From assembly GCA_024803745.1 (NCBI GenBank), contig JANJXV010000010.1:30463525-30527524 (forward strand): 64,000 bases of DNA, given 5' to 3'. Both the position numbers and the translations under genes were made by a program. The notes under the pieces are model-generated. The model did not search any database, had not been told where the DNA came from, and worked only from the letters and a program-made list of their open reading frames with translations. The DNA comes from Megascapheus bottae. Its lineage: Eukaryota > Chordata > Mammalia > Rodentia > Geomyidae. Below, piece by piece: positions 13,975 through 27,600 of this stretch; the first letter of the stretch is position 1; the number at the start of each line of letters is the position of its first letter.

Positions 13975-14163
13975 GGCCAGGAGTTTGACCTAGTGGTAGA
14001 GTGCTTGCCTAGCATGCATGAAGACCCGGGTTCAATTCCTCGGTACTACATACATAGAAAAAAGCCGGAAGTGGTGCTGAGGCTCAAGTGACAGAGCTCT
14101 AGCCTTGAGAAAATCCAACAACAGTGCTCAGGCCCTGAGATCAAACCAGGACTGGCAAAAAAA
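13975..14163 (+). mobile_element. IDL-Geo SINE
   Basis: Full dimer with a well kept GACCCGGGTTCAATTCC B box, ending ACTGGCAAAAAAA. Confidence 0.9.
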
Positions 14164-15384
14164 GGGGTGGGGCAATCTGTATCTCATCCCCTCTATATAC
14201 TCACTTATATGCATATATACAAAATATATGCAAAAATTATCATTTTAATCATAAAATGTATATATTTGTAGTTTAATTTTATGTGTGTATATGTGTGTGT
14301 GGTTATTATTTTTCCCTGGCAAACTCTCAGACAGGAACTCCAATGTTGTTTTCCTCCTAGTATCATTTATTTATTTTTCTCTGTATATATTTTTACTACA
14401 ATGGAAACTCCCCAGTATCTTAGGTTTCACTAATTTATTTTACTAGAGTTAAGACTTAGAATGATCCTAAATAAACTGGTAGATGGATTTTAAATAGCAA
14501 CCAATAACTGTCAGAGCATCCTTGGCCCAATACGCTCTGCAAAAATAATAGTTTATTTTTAGAAAGATGTGTCTCTCAACACTGCTGTTCTTGAGAACAA
14601 TTAATGTCTCTTCCCAAAAGTAGAGGTAACCAAAACATTTGTAGTCATGAGTATCTCCAATGAATCCAGAAAAAGAATAAAGAGTGGAAGAAAGTAAGAG
14701 TCATGGAAGGGTAAAGGAATCATAGGAACCCTGGAAAACGAAGATGGTCTATTCACCTACCAAAGCAGCTGTGTTTGGGACTGTGAGAGCACGTGATGTT
14801 TTGGTGACCCATCTCAGCACTACCTCATAGATGTTTGATCTGGAACCAACTTCTTTCCATTTATAAGCTGCAAGAACCAAAGATCAATAGAAAGTAGGAA
14901 CAAATACTTTCATTCCAAGATAAATTAAAAGTAAGTATGAAAGTTGAGTTAGATCCTGTGGCATGTGATCAAGCATCATTTGGAAAATATACTACAGGGA
15001 TTAATGTTCATGTGCAATATGCGTCAGTACATAACGCAGAGCTGGTAATGAACATGTGCCCATTTTAGACTGTATCGAAAGGGGATCAGATCCAGAGCTA
15101 TTGTAATAGCTCATTTTCGTTCCAGTACAGAGGCAACATTACAAAGTGCTGCAGGTGATTTTGTGGCCCCATGAAAGAACATGCAGACTCCTATTTTACC
15201 ACCATCATGAGTTTCATTAAGGTCCGCTGGGTTCATCACAGCCACACTCTAAGGCAGCCAGATTGCTATTATAATCTCTCCAGCCCCTATCTACTTCTTC
15301 TTAAGGAACAAAGGAAAATGAGAAAAAGTAAACCCTAGAACAGTAAAATCAGAATACAACTGTGCCCAGAGGACCTTAAGGGTC

Positions 15385-15675
15385 AGGACATCTGTCTGTC
15401 ACTTACTACCTGTGCAATTTTGGCCACATTAACTCACATTTCTCTACCTTGTATATTAGCTGCATCAAAACAAAATAATAAACCTGCTTTACTAAGTAAT
15501 ATTTTTGTTATTATAGAGTTGTACAGAGAGTTTCAGTTCATGTCAGTTTGTGAATACCTCTCCTTGTTCTCTCCTCACCTATCCCAACTCTACCTTTATG
15601 AGGATAAAATGAATCATATCTAACAGTTTTGAAACAGCATGCAATATATGCTTAGTAATAATAAAATATTTTATT
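15385..15675 (+). mobile_element. MIR relic, spread by insertions
   Basis: GTCACTTACTACCTGTGCAA at the 5' side; GAGGATAAAATGAATCATA and GCATGCAATATATGCTTAGTA at the 3' side follow MIR order. Confidence 0.5.
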
Positions 15676-15762
15676 ATTCTTATTTTAAAAAGTCTTAAAT
15701 TTTGCCTCATAATAGAGTACTCTTGTATATTGCATATATTGGTCTGTACAGATATTGGTCTC

Positions 15763-15952
15763 TTTTTTTACAGTCCTGGGGCTTGAACTCAGGGCCTGAG
15801 CACTATCCTTGGGCTTTCCTCAAGGCTAGCTCTCTACCACTTGAGCCACAGCACCACTTCCAGCTATTTCTACATATGTCATACTGAGGAATCAAACCCA
15901 GGTCTTCATGCATCCTAGGCAAGCACTCTACCACCAACCCAAACTCCTGGCC
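15763..15952 (-). mobile_element. IDL-Geo SINE
   Basis: Minus-strand full dimer, diverged in the head (CCACCAACCCAAACTCCTGG). Confidence 0.88.
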
Positions 15953-16784
15953 TGTGTGGCCTCTCTAATGTTATGTTGCCAACACAGAAGGTGTAATTTT
16001 TTATCTAGATAACCTGTTAGAGTTTGTTCATTATGGCTCTGTACATCTTAGTTTGGAAGCCTTCTCATGAGATGAGTGAATGATCTGCTATGCTTTCTTC
16101 CAGTGGCTATACAATGTTTTTTTTAAAGATTATCTCTAGAATTGGGGCATGAGTTAGTAGGTGATATGTCAACTGTATCTCTTATGACACTGCTTATTTG
16201 CAGCTTATGACACTGCTATTTTCAGATTCCAATATAAACAAGAGGTGAAGGCTTTTTATTCCATTAAATGCTCCTAATTGCCTGTTCCTACTTTTGTTTT
16301 ACTTTTAACTGTGTCTACATTTCATTTACACACTGTACGATGTCCAATACTTTACTGAATATTGTACTGCCAGAGAAATCATAGAAACAAATTTTCAAAT
16401 ATCAAAAACTTCTTTGTGATTTTAATAAGAATCATGTTAAATGTATGTTGGGAAAGTAGACATCTTTATAATAACAAAATAAGAAGCTCCTTTGGTGTTT
16501 TGGTAGAATTATACCATTCTCTCCACATAAGTTTGTGATGCTGTCAATATTCAGTGGAAGAGCCTATTTTCTTAATATTGTTCTCGCACATTTTGTTTGA
16601 CTTTTCTCTTAGAGAATATTTGTACTTGCCTTTGCAGCATTTTTTTTATTTGCTGTAATAGTTTTACATGGTTGTTTTATTAGTTCTTAATGAGAATGAA
16701 TAACTTTGTTGTTTCAATATTGAGCATGAAGTGTATTCCATATTTACTGAGACACATTCTTTGACATTACAAGGATGACAATGC

Positions 16785-16809
16785 AGTAGAACAATTGTAT
16801 TGTTCTACT
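16785..16809. repeat. Short inverted repeat
   Basis: AGTAGAACAAT, spacer TGT, ATTGTTCTACT; 11-bp perfect arms. Confidence 0.9.
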
Positions 16810-16927
16810 AGTAATCTAAGAAGTGCTTGTTATTTTTTTAAAGAAAATTATGATTTAATCTTAAAAATAAAAACCCAATACTCAAATTAATTATCAACAT
16901 TCATATGTTTAAAAAAATAGAACACAA

Positions 16928-17168
16928 GCTGGTCACAGTGGTTCATGCCTGTAATCCTAGCTACTTGGCAGGCTGAGATGAGAAGCACTGTTCAAAGCCA
17001 GCCCAGGCATTAAAAAGTCCGTGACACTCTTATGTCTAATTAATCACCAGAAAACCAGAAGTGGCACTGTGACTCAAGGGGTAGGGTGGTAGTCTTGAGC
17101 TAAAGAGCTCAGGGACAGTTCCCATGCCCAGAGTTCAAGCCCCATGACTGACCAAAAAAAAAAAAAAA
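16928..17168 (+). mobile_element. B1-Geo composite SINE, full length
   Basis: 7SL-like head GCCTGTAATCCTAGCTAC, then a middle TAATTAATCACCAGAAAACC, then the Geo-like module ending GTTCAAGCCCCATGACTGACC and poly-A. Confidence 0.87.
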
Positions 17169-19512
17169 CCCAGCAACAAACAAAAACAACAGAACACCAC
17201 GTCTCAGAAAAGTTGAAACTATAGAAATTTAAATGCAATCTAGTCCTCCCCTAAAAAGGAGGATTTTTTTTTTTACTATTTATAAATTTAATATGTGCAT
17301 TAACTCATCTTCTTTTAGGACTTGTCTAATCCTAATTTGTCATAGCCAAAATTCATTATAAATTCCTTAAAAAATTGTTATTAATGCCTTCATAATAGAG
17401 GAAATGGTGGTTAATTTTGGGGGGTGGTTTTTATTTAAAAAATAAGATGTCACATGATGAAACTCAGTGCGACATCACTATAGTTATTGTAGAATTTTAT
17501 ATGTGCATGTTCTGTGTTGATTTTTCTTTGCTTCATGATAAAAGCCCACATACAGGGCTAATTCATCAATTTATTTCCAAAATAAACATGAGATCAATTG
17601 TATACATTTTCCCAGCTTCAATGCAAGAGTGGAAATGCTAAAACTCATGCTAAATCCCCTTGTACCATTTGCATGTTTTTGCATAAGGCTTATGTCTCAC
17701 CTATATCATGAGATGTCAAGGAGCAATAAAGGCATTAGGGAAAGACTGGATTTGATTTAGAGATAAATAGTGTACAGGGACAACAAAACCCCGTAACATT
17801 CCCACAACTTCCAACAAATCCAAATCACAAATCTCAGTGCAAAGCCCTGCTCATTTTCTTTCCCAACTTGGTTCTCCACATGGGAACAACATTTTATGTA
17901 CAAAATAAATTCATTTCTTCTTTCCAGAAGAGTTGTAATTACAGAACACACAATATTCACCAGATTCATTCCAAAAAATGGGAAGAAGATAGACCTTTCT
18001 CTTCTCATTCCTTCTCTTCTCTTGTAACTTCCTTCTTATTGTTGTATCTTTGCCACCTTCTCTGAACCAGAGCCCACTGGTTCCAGAGGCCAACAGGGTC
18101 ATAAGCTGCCATTCTAACCTTGCCCAACAGTGAACTCTGGATGAACTTGATTGAGCAGGGCAAGGGAGTGTAAACTTCATTCCTTTGACCTCTAATTCCT
18201 CCTTGATTCAATGGAAGCTAACCTTGCAAATATAAAATTAGAAAGACATACAGGTGGCAGGGGGGGAAGGACACTTTTTCATAAAAAATGTTTTTCATAA
18301 AAAAGAAATGTTTCAAAATATCAATTCTTTTTCAAACATGTTGCACTTGAGATTCTTTACCTTATTTTTCTCATAAATGTGATGAGGTAGGCATAAAGTT
18401 AGAGAAACCATAAAAATCAATTTGTCACATGATAGTTTCTGGTAGGATAGAGCTTTCAGGAAGTGAATGAAATCCAAGAGAAATAATAATAAGAACATTT
18501 GATTCAGATTACTTTTACTTTTCATTGAGAGCAAAACAATTCAAGTCCTTCAAATTCCAGGTCAAGGTTTTTCAATTATTCCCTGAATATCTAGTAGAGA
18601 AGTCAGCATGAGAATCACAAGAAAAATCTTTTGAGCAAACAATCATGAGTGTGAGATAGTCTTTGTAGCAAATTGACACTTCAGCTACAAGCAAGTAACT
18701 TACAGGACTGTGTGTAGCAACAATGTCGACATGTACAGGATTTGTATAGCCACCCCTCACTGTTACTCATGGAAGTTAGCCAAGAACAAATGCTCCAATA
18801 AAATATGGAAGGAATGGCAAAGCTCAAGGGGGCAAATCAAGAGACATGGAGGTATAAAGGAGAATGCTTATGCTGAGCGTCAGGGCATGTACCTAGGATC
18901 TTAAAAGAAAGTGAATCATGCCTTAGTAAAGGATGCTGAGGCAAGAGAATTTAAAGAACTTCTCTAGAGAATCCAATGCAGACAAAATTCTAGTTTTGTG
19001 AATCTATATTCCATGTCTGTGTTCCTATACAAACAAGCCTTATTCTATTGAGCAGAAGCATGAAATGTTCAATCCTTTTTTTATGTGCCTTCTGAACCAT
19101 CACACCTACCTGGGTTTCTGCTATATATTCAATGTCTTAAAAGATCTTGGAAGATAGTATATATCATTATTTAAATTAAGGGGTAATCAACATTTATGAG
19201 GGCTTGGTTTTTATTCTATTGCTTTAATCAATTACACTGGAAATTTTTTTTTTCCAAAATGTTCTAGTCTGAGATCTGAAGAATCAATAATGTGTTAACT
19301 TAGGCATTATATTACAAAATCTGCATTTCAAAATTGACAAAGATTTCAAACAAAAGTTCAACTTGCTTAAAAATATTTATTTAGAATTCTAATTTGTCCA
19401 CTACATTAGGCCAACATGGGGAAAGGGTATCACTTTAAAAAAAAAAAAAAGAATTGATGATAAAGAGTCTGCTTTGTGCTTCGCTTTGTTTTCATTGGAT
19501 TGTTTTGTGATT

Positions 19513-19582
19513 CTGGAGATGGGACCTATGGCCTCACTTCTGTAGTCAAGAGTTTTACAACTGACTAACCACCAGCCCCTAA
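19513..19582 (-). mobile_element. Old ID-like SINE relic
   Basis: On the minus strand TTAGTCAGTTGTAAAACTC with GGCCATAGGTCCCATCTCC fits a strongly decayed ID unit. Confidence 0.4.
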
Positions 19583-20995
19583 AGGGTCTCCTGAAGCAAA
19601 TTCTAAATTTTATTTTTTTACTAGTTTCAAAGACATCAAACTAAATTCAGATGTTATTTGGCTCTTCTGAATAACCTCAAGATGAGGCCATCTGTGATCA
19701 AAGAGTAAGCAAGAATTATCAGAAATGTCAGAGGCAAAATGGCCACACTGTATGTAGAGGATGGCCTGATCCTTCCGTGTCATTTCATGGATGTCTTCCC
19801 TTCTGGTATCTTACATTTTTCCTTTGGGTGGCTAAGTCATGTGGAAAATGTTATGTTCTGCATGATAGTTAATGAATATGTTGGGGGATTATTCTTCAAA
19901 ACTGGAATATCTACTGTCACTATTACTAACAATACTATTAACAATCATGTTGACATTCCTGTAAGTAATCTTTATCACTTTTCTGTCACTTAAGTATTTT
20001 TAGCAATAAAATACCTTCCTTTTAATACTGCATTTTATGAAATTAGTGTTTATGTTTTTTCCTTTCATTTTTTACCCAGTTTCCTATTTTATTAGTGATC
20101 ACTTAATTCTTAGTCTTTAAATGATAATAAAAGTAATATAAAGAATCCAATGTATTTATTAGAAAACTTTCAAGAAGACCTGTTGCCAAATACCAATAGG
20201 CATGCATTTGGTCAACTGGACTGGCAAAGCCATTTCGTCTGTCCTGAGCAGCTCATGGTTTCTGAGCAGTTCCAACTCTAACCCAGCCCTCTAACATTCA
20301 TTCAGCATACAGAAGCATTCCAGGCATTATCCCCACCACAGCCGAGAACCTTCAGAATAGCTGTTAATCTTTTCCTGAGAACCTATGAATTTGAGGAGAC
20401 ACAAAATTTGGAATGAGGTTCAAATCACATTTTTTCCAACAGGAAAAATAACAAAATGTTAGACTTCTGTATGTGTAAATCAAATATGAACCTGTGAAAT
20501 TTTTCATCCTTTCCTAGATTATACAAAGAGTTCATGTACTTCATTGAGTGGTACGTGGTCCAGGCTTAGTAAACTTTTCCAAAACCCTCTTAAAATAATC
20601 CATTTCTCTTGCATTGTTAAAAATCCACATCACATTTGTATCATATGTGGTTGTTTGCACACACTGTGGTAGACATTTTTCTCTGGAAAATAAGTTAGAA
20701 GATAAATGCTGTGGGTAACAGAACAGAAAGGAGTAAAGATCTTTGGCAATATATGATACCTTATATTATTGGTTTGGTTTAATGACCGTACCTTCTTCCT
20801 ACATCTTTAGGGATCATCCTTTATATTTTTTAAATTGTCATGAGCCAATTTGTACAAGCTTTGGGTGACATACTCAGGTAACTGAATTGAGACTTTCTGA
20901 TCCTCATTCTAACTGGACCATTAATACTATTATTTGTATTATTTGTTGTTAACTTCAAAATTTCAACTAAATACAACATTTACTTATTTTTTCAA

Positions 20996-21261
20996 AATTA
21001 TTTTTATTTTATTAATAGAAGGGTTACATTATATTCACCGGATAAAAGGTGCATTACTTCACAAACATTGATGTCCTTTCTCATGTCCTGGTCCCCATTC
21101 CCTCTCCCCACACCCGCCCCTCATCATGTTTTCCCCCTTTCCCTATCCTATTTCAAATAACCAAATAAACATATATACAATATATCAGATAACAGGGTAA
21201 AATACTGTAACAATATGAGATAACCAAGGGACAGCAAAAAAGATGAGAGAAACATAGTACA
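20996..21261 (-). mobile_element. L1 3' end just upstream of the first A1CF coding exon
   Basis: Minus strand: TTAATAGAAGGGTTACATTA, CCCACACCCGCCCCTCATC and GATAACCAAGGGACAGC. Ends about 250 bp before the ATG. Confidence 0.8.
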
Positions 21262-21464
21262 ACCTGTTGGGATTTCCATTTGGTTTGGTTTGGATTTGTT
21301 TGGACTTATTCTTACAGTTGCATTGTACTGTGGCTATTAGTTGCTGGAATCTTCACGGCTCATTTATAGAGAATGTTTCCCTCCCTAAAGATGGCCTTTA
21401 TGAACAGGACGGGTTTGCACTTGGCAAAAGTAATTTACTTAATTTATCTTAAATTTGGTTTCAG

Positions 21465-21509
21465 TGAGCAACCCTAATTAACCTGATTTTTTGCTGATAA
21501 TCACTCTCA
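21465..21509 (+). other. A1CF: Probable 5' UTR part of the first coding exon
   Basis: The nearest upstream acceptor-like site is TTTGGTTTCAG ending at 21464, which leaves 45 nt of leader before the ATG at 21510. The pyrimidine tract is short, so the true exon start could lie further up, or a promoter could sit inside 21262-21464. Inference only. Confidence 0.4.
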
Positions 21510-21608
21510 ATGGAATCAAATCACAAATCCGGGGATGGATTGAGCGGCACCCAGAAGGAAGCAGCCCTCCGCGCACTGGTCCAGCGCACAGGATATAGCT
21601 TGGTCCAG
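21510..21608 (+). CDS. A1CF: A1CF coding exon 1, residues 1-33
   Basis: Reads [13 protein letters not shown]... to SLVQ, 99 nt, ending in phase 0 at donor CAG|gtagga. This N-terminal segment lies before the first RRM. Followed by the longest intron (16.2 kb). Confidence 0.97.
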
Positions 21609-24600
21609 GTAGGAACTTCTTGTGGATTCTGCTAAGACTTATCACTGAGCTCACAGTGGTAATCTTAGTGGGAATTATACTATCCTCAGCGGTAAAACAA
21701 GCAAAGTCATATAACAGTTTTCTTCAGAGAGGCTCCTAGATTTGTTTTATAGTACAGATGCATATATAGTGAAAGGCACAGCTGAAGTATTAAAATCAAC
21801 TCCCTTCCTAGAAAAAGCAATATTATTTGTTCTAATAGGTGAATTTACATGCACCTAAGTCTAGTTTGCTAGTTGGTGCAGCATATATTCTTCTTTAAAG
21901 GAAGTTATTTATATGGACACAACAGAATTATAGATAATTCCTAACAAGCAATATCTATGAATAGTTTTACAAGTTTAGTTTTCCTTTTCAAATGTGTTAC
22001 AAAAGTTCTAAACTGGATTAGTGTCTATTTCAAGCAAACAAATAATAAGTTTCACAGAATGTTCTTATTTTTCATACTCTCATCTAGAAATCTTCCTACA
22101 TTTGTAACAATCTCTCTGGAAACCAACATTCATTCTGGAGTGGCTTGTTCTCTACCAGTGTCTGAAACATCAGTTAAATTTCTTCATCTCCAAGAACTGA
22201 AAATTCCACCTGCTTTTTCATATTTAACATGATCTTTGATGATCATGTTAAATATGATCTCTTGGATTTTAGATACTGATTCTGTTTTCAAATAACAAGC
22301 TTAAATTTGGCTAGAATATGCAATCTACAAAATAAATATATCTAGCTTTGTTTTTAATATTTGCTCAGGTACAGTTAATTGAAAAGTTTCCTTTCCTCTA
22401 TTTTACATTTTATTAAATCAAACATGTTTTTAAATAAGGTCTTTATTTTAATTTTTATCTTCCTGGCATCTGAAATATACCATCTGCAAGGGCAGAGGTA
22501 GAAAAAAAGCACTGCAATGACTTAAAAGCCATATAACACTTTTCATATATCTGAGATACTTCATCTCTCTAATATTCCATACTCATAAAGAATAAATGTG
22601 GACAGACCAGTCCAGACCAAAGTTTCAATCACCTAGTCATCACAAACATGCATGTATAAACACAAGCAAATTATGAAGTAAAGTAGAGGTATTCTCTATG
22701 TCATTATGGCCAACAAGTAGAATTTGAGGAAAATGATTCTGAAATGATATAAATTGCCCATTTAATGTTTCTCTGATGGTGGCTCTCCCCTTTTCCACCA
22801 AATAAAATTCAGGGAAAGTTTCAGGACATTCTTTTATTAAAATATTTCTTTACTGAAACAGTAATTAATTCTAATACAATTATTCATAAAAAACACCAGT
22901 TCCCTTTCACATGCATATCAAAGTGAAGAGTGATTTCGATTATCTTGTATGTTTCTGCTCCAAGTTGCAGCTATAGTTTCTAACTTGCAGATGAAACAGT
23001 GAGAGAGGGAGAGGAAGAAAGATAAGAAGAAGGGAGAGAGTGGACATGGCAGTTTGAGCCTGTAATTTCAATATTTTAACAGTTCATTCAATCTTAAATA
23101 CTAGGCAAGCCTGTGATACATACACAGACTCCATCTCAAACTACACAAAACAGAACAAAGAGCAAAGAAGAAAAAAAATAACATTTTCTTTTTCTTTCTT
23201 TGCCAGTGGGAAGGAAAATTTTCGCTTGACTAATTCTAGCATTGGGCTTTCTGGACCTGATAAATATGGAAAGTTTGTGTGATCCCTTGTGGGATTTTCA
23301 GACTTCTACTGCAGGGAAGGTTTGGCCTGGCTTCACTTTTCTCTTCTTCTGAGCTCTTTTAGGCTCCAGGCAGTGGTTCTTCCTCAGGATAAAAAGATAA
23401 CATTTGGTTCCTCCTTGTAGCCCAACCTTATTTTCCTGGAGACACTCATCTATTGTTTAACTCAGTCAATATAGCACCACCATGCAACCTTCTCTGGTCA
23501 AGAACTTCAGAACACCAATTTTAAGGAGAAGCATGCCAGAGACACAAGGGTGGAATACCAAGGCCACTTCACCTCTCATCTTTGGATAACTCAGAACCAT
23601 TCCCCAGTATAAAGGCAGGGAGCACATTATCTATGTTGCTAAGTACTCTTCTTAACATTCTTCCCCTGCCTTTAGGCAAAATAAAAGGAACTTCCCAATT
23701 CCTCTCTCCAAACATCTTTGTGTAATTTCTAAAGACTCTTTTCAAGTGTTTCACTAAGCTTTACTAACTTGCTAGCATTTAAGTGAAGTGAGCCCACAAG
23801 AAGGGCTTTCTGCTATCTCTATCCTCTAGGGGCTGCGACCTGGCTGGCTCCAAGTAGGATACTGTATCTCCATGCCTAAATCAGAGGCCCAAACTCCATC
23901 TTACAATTCTCTTAAAATAAAATCATTCTCAGTTACTAAAAGTGATCATTTCACAAACAATTCTGCAGGACAGAAAATTGTGACTCCTCAAAATTAGGAT
24001 TTAGCTCACAAGTTAACAGTAATCATAAAACCAACAAAATAATAGTAAACCTTAATTTCCTATCTGTTTTGTGTATTTTACTTCATTTAATCCTTAACTA
24101 ACATACAAGGAGCTAGCTTGTAAGATCATTTCCAGTACCTAATGAGACAATGTCAAAAGTTTATTTAACAGAGGATTTATAAGCCATGATTTCATTTCCA
24201 AACTTCTTGCCAGCTTAAGAAAACAAAAAATTTTTTAAATGTGATTTTAAGATTGTAATTTTAGAGATTAGCATATCAAGATTTGCCAAAAAAAAACCTT
24301 TGTATTTGAGTCTAAATTTTGTAACAAGAATCAGGTTAATATATACTAGCAGAATTACTATTGGACCACTACTTCTCTAATAACATAGACATTTACAATT
24401 CCAAAATCTGGTTAAAAATGTAAATATATACATGATAAAATAATTTCCAGTGAAGTAAGAAAAATGCTTCCAAATTTTACTGAAAAAGGTGGTAAATTGC
24501 CACTGATTTCGAATCAGAAGAGCTATAATCTAGTTTACTCCCCACAACATACAAGTAGTAGGTACCTTAACTGCTTTGGTCTTTAACTTCCCAAAAGATC

Positions 24601-27600
24601 AGCAAGTTCCTTATCCTACTCAATCAGCCATGATTTTGTGATTCCTCTGTCCTGGAATCTAGACTTTGACTCTGGGTGAAAGAATAAACTTAGGCATGTG
24701 TCAAGACACAGCTTCAAATTCTTGAACTTAAGAAAAATTAAGCTTTTAGTCTTTATTCTTCTGTTCTCTTATTCTAAAGTATAAGAAAGATGAAGGTGGT
24801 TATCAAAAATGAGAAAAAGCAGCATCTGCTGTACAGTTTTAAAACTTACCTCTGTACAAAATTGAAGATGAAGAACATCTCCATCAGTAAAGGAGTAAAC
24901 CCCTAAGCTGAAAGTTTAGAATTTGCTACTTACATTAAAAAGATTTACTTTTGCTATGTCCTTGCAATCTCTGATAGTAAATGTTGGATTCTTGTAAAAC
25001 AAGAATTCAAAACACAAGGGAATTTGTGTTCTCTTATCACTAGCAGGACAAATACAACTACCAAAAATAGCATTTCGCAAGTTACTTAATAACATGAGTT
25101 GGTCTTTTCCATGGCAACAATATATATGCATGAGAGTTTAAACACAAATTTTGAGTCTTTATTTGGTTACTGATGGCTAAAAATTCTTGTCAGAGTATTT
25201 CAGTGTGTGACATACACTCTACCTTGCATACAGTCAGCATTCAATAAATGCCACCAACAAAGAAAATTACAAGGTTGACAACTGAACTTCATATTTGTAC
25301 AATGCCATAGAGAAATATTGAGGAAATGTGCTACAGTGTTAGCATGAAAACAGTCTTTGTGTCTCAATACTGGAATTATTTGTGTGACTTTTTTTGTTAA
25401 CTGCATTTCTTGGACTTTCTAGCATGCATTTATTTTAAAGTCAAAGAAAAAAGGAAAGAATAAAAGCCCTCACATTATAATGATCCTTTTCTCAAGAGTG
25501 AATAAAGTCTGGGACATGGACTGCTTCCTCTATCTGAACTGTTCTCCTTAGAATAAGGAAGCACATTCTAATAATGAGCCATCCAACATGGGTCAAGTTA
25601 TACTTATCTGAATTCAATTGTAACATACGTTAAATATACATCTAATAAAGAGAATGCTCAAATAATATGAATGTCTTTTAAAGAGTAGACTCAGGATGAT
25701 AATACTTATATCATAGGTAAGTTTAAATTATAGGAATTATTAATGCTGCTTGTATAATTATTCTATTGACAACCTGCTATTTCTTCAAGTCATCATAGCA
25801 CAATCCAGGATTATAAGCTCTAGTAGTCTCATAACTTTCTTAAACCAATTCCTGCTCTGGAAAAAAAAATCAAGTTCCCCTTACTCTCTTTTATTGAAAA
25901 TAATTAATCAGTGATATACCTTACAGAACTATAAAACATTTCCTGACCTAAAGTGTATATAAAATATATGAGCTGGGGCTGGGAGTTTGGCCTAGTGGTA
26001 GAGTGCTTGCCTAGCATGCACGAAGACCCGGGTTCGATTCCTTGGTACCACATACATCGAAAAAAAAGCTGGAAGTGGTGCTGAGGCTTAAGTGGCAGAG
26101 TGCTAAGCCTTGAGAAAGTCCAAGGACAGTGCTCAGGCCCTGAGCCCAAGCCCAGGACTGGCAAAAAAAAATACATGAGCTAAAATAAACACGTGAAAAA
26201 TTAAAATGATTACATAAGGCAGACTCAAATGAGCAATACAGAAAAGAATATCAAAAATGAAGAGGGTATTTTTCAGATACCTGTAATTGTCTGCATTTCA
26301 TACCTGAAATGAGGAAAACATATTTACCTGCAAGAATGTTTATCAGGGGTAATTCATGTTTTTAAAAATTAAGTGTTCCTCAATTGTCTAATAAAATGTA
26401 ATAGCTATATTAGAATAATATTATCTTTTCATTTTGAAGCCATAGAGCCACATAAAACTATTTCTTTGAAATATTTTCTTGATTGTAAGAGTATCTATAT
26501 CCCAAGAGTTTGCTAAAAATTCTGAGTGCTACTTATACATGTTCAAAACACTTAAAATTATTTACATGCAATTTTTAAAAGTTGAAAATAAAATACAGTC
26601 TGTGATTGGGCAGGCTTGATGTTGTGCTTTACTTTCTAAGCTTTCTCTAATAAATATGGATAATTTTGCAATATGAGAGAAGAAAGTCTCATGGAGCTCA
26701 GTGACTCATGCCTGTAATCCTAGCTACTCAGGAGGCTGAGAACTGAGGGTCAAGGTTCAAAGCCAGACCAGTCACAAAAAGACCTGAGACTTCTATCTCC
26801 AATTTATCTCTAGAAAATGTGAAGTGGGGCTTGGCTGAAGGGTAGGGCGGTAACCTTGACCTGAAGAGCTCAGGGTCAGTGCCTAGGCTGAGTTCAAGAC
26901 CCATGACCCACAGAGAGACAGTTGGGGGGGAAGACTCATAAAGTAGAAAATTCCAGAATTATTCAATTAGAATAAAAAATTCAGAGAAAATTTCATGTAG
27001 AAATTTCATTGTTACATCTAGGTTAATTCAGCTATCCATTTCATATTTGCTTTCTGTGGATAGTCTTACCTTTTTATTTTGCAGGAAGGAAACAAGTCCT
27101 CAAATTGTACAGTTTAAAACCCCAGATTAACAAACTATGACCCTAGTGCCTATTTTCATAGTCATAAATGCTAGTAATGGTCTTCACACTTTTTTAATTG
27201 TTGCTTTAAAGCCAAGTCTAAAATATTCATTATCTGACCATTTATAGAAAACATTTGCTGATCTAAATTCTCATCACCATCTACAACCCTGTACTAGAAG
27301 TCAATCAGCAGATCTTACACAAAAATCCTATCACAGAAAGAAATGCTTACCTTCTTTAGAGGAGATAGATACTTCCTCTCTCCTCCGAGCCATTCATGAT
27401 AAACCAAGCTCTCAACACTCAGACATTCTACCTATGGATTGCACAAAGCGAAACATGGTTCTTATAGGAAAGACAGAAAAATAAGCTAAGAAATAAAGTA
27501 ATCAAAGGCAGTAAGTGTTGTGTGTTTCAAAAACCAAGTGGTACAAGAGCCTCAGGTGATCTTCTTCAGAAAACCTGACACTAAAGCTGAGATCTACAGG

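Noticed and set aside
17757..18211. Cluster of overlapping short frames on both strands
   Set aside because: None shows a domain, codon pattern or splice structure; overlapping frames in every direction point to chance.
19739..19993. 84-residue open frame on the + strand
   Set aside because: No recognisable domain, no splice partners, AT-rich unique sequence; chance frame most likely.
25990..26050. tRNA-like sequence with good A and B boxes
   Set aside because: It is the head of an IDL-Geo SINE, followed by the Geo module and an A-tail, not a tRNA gene.
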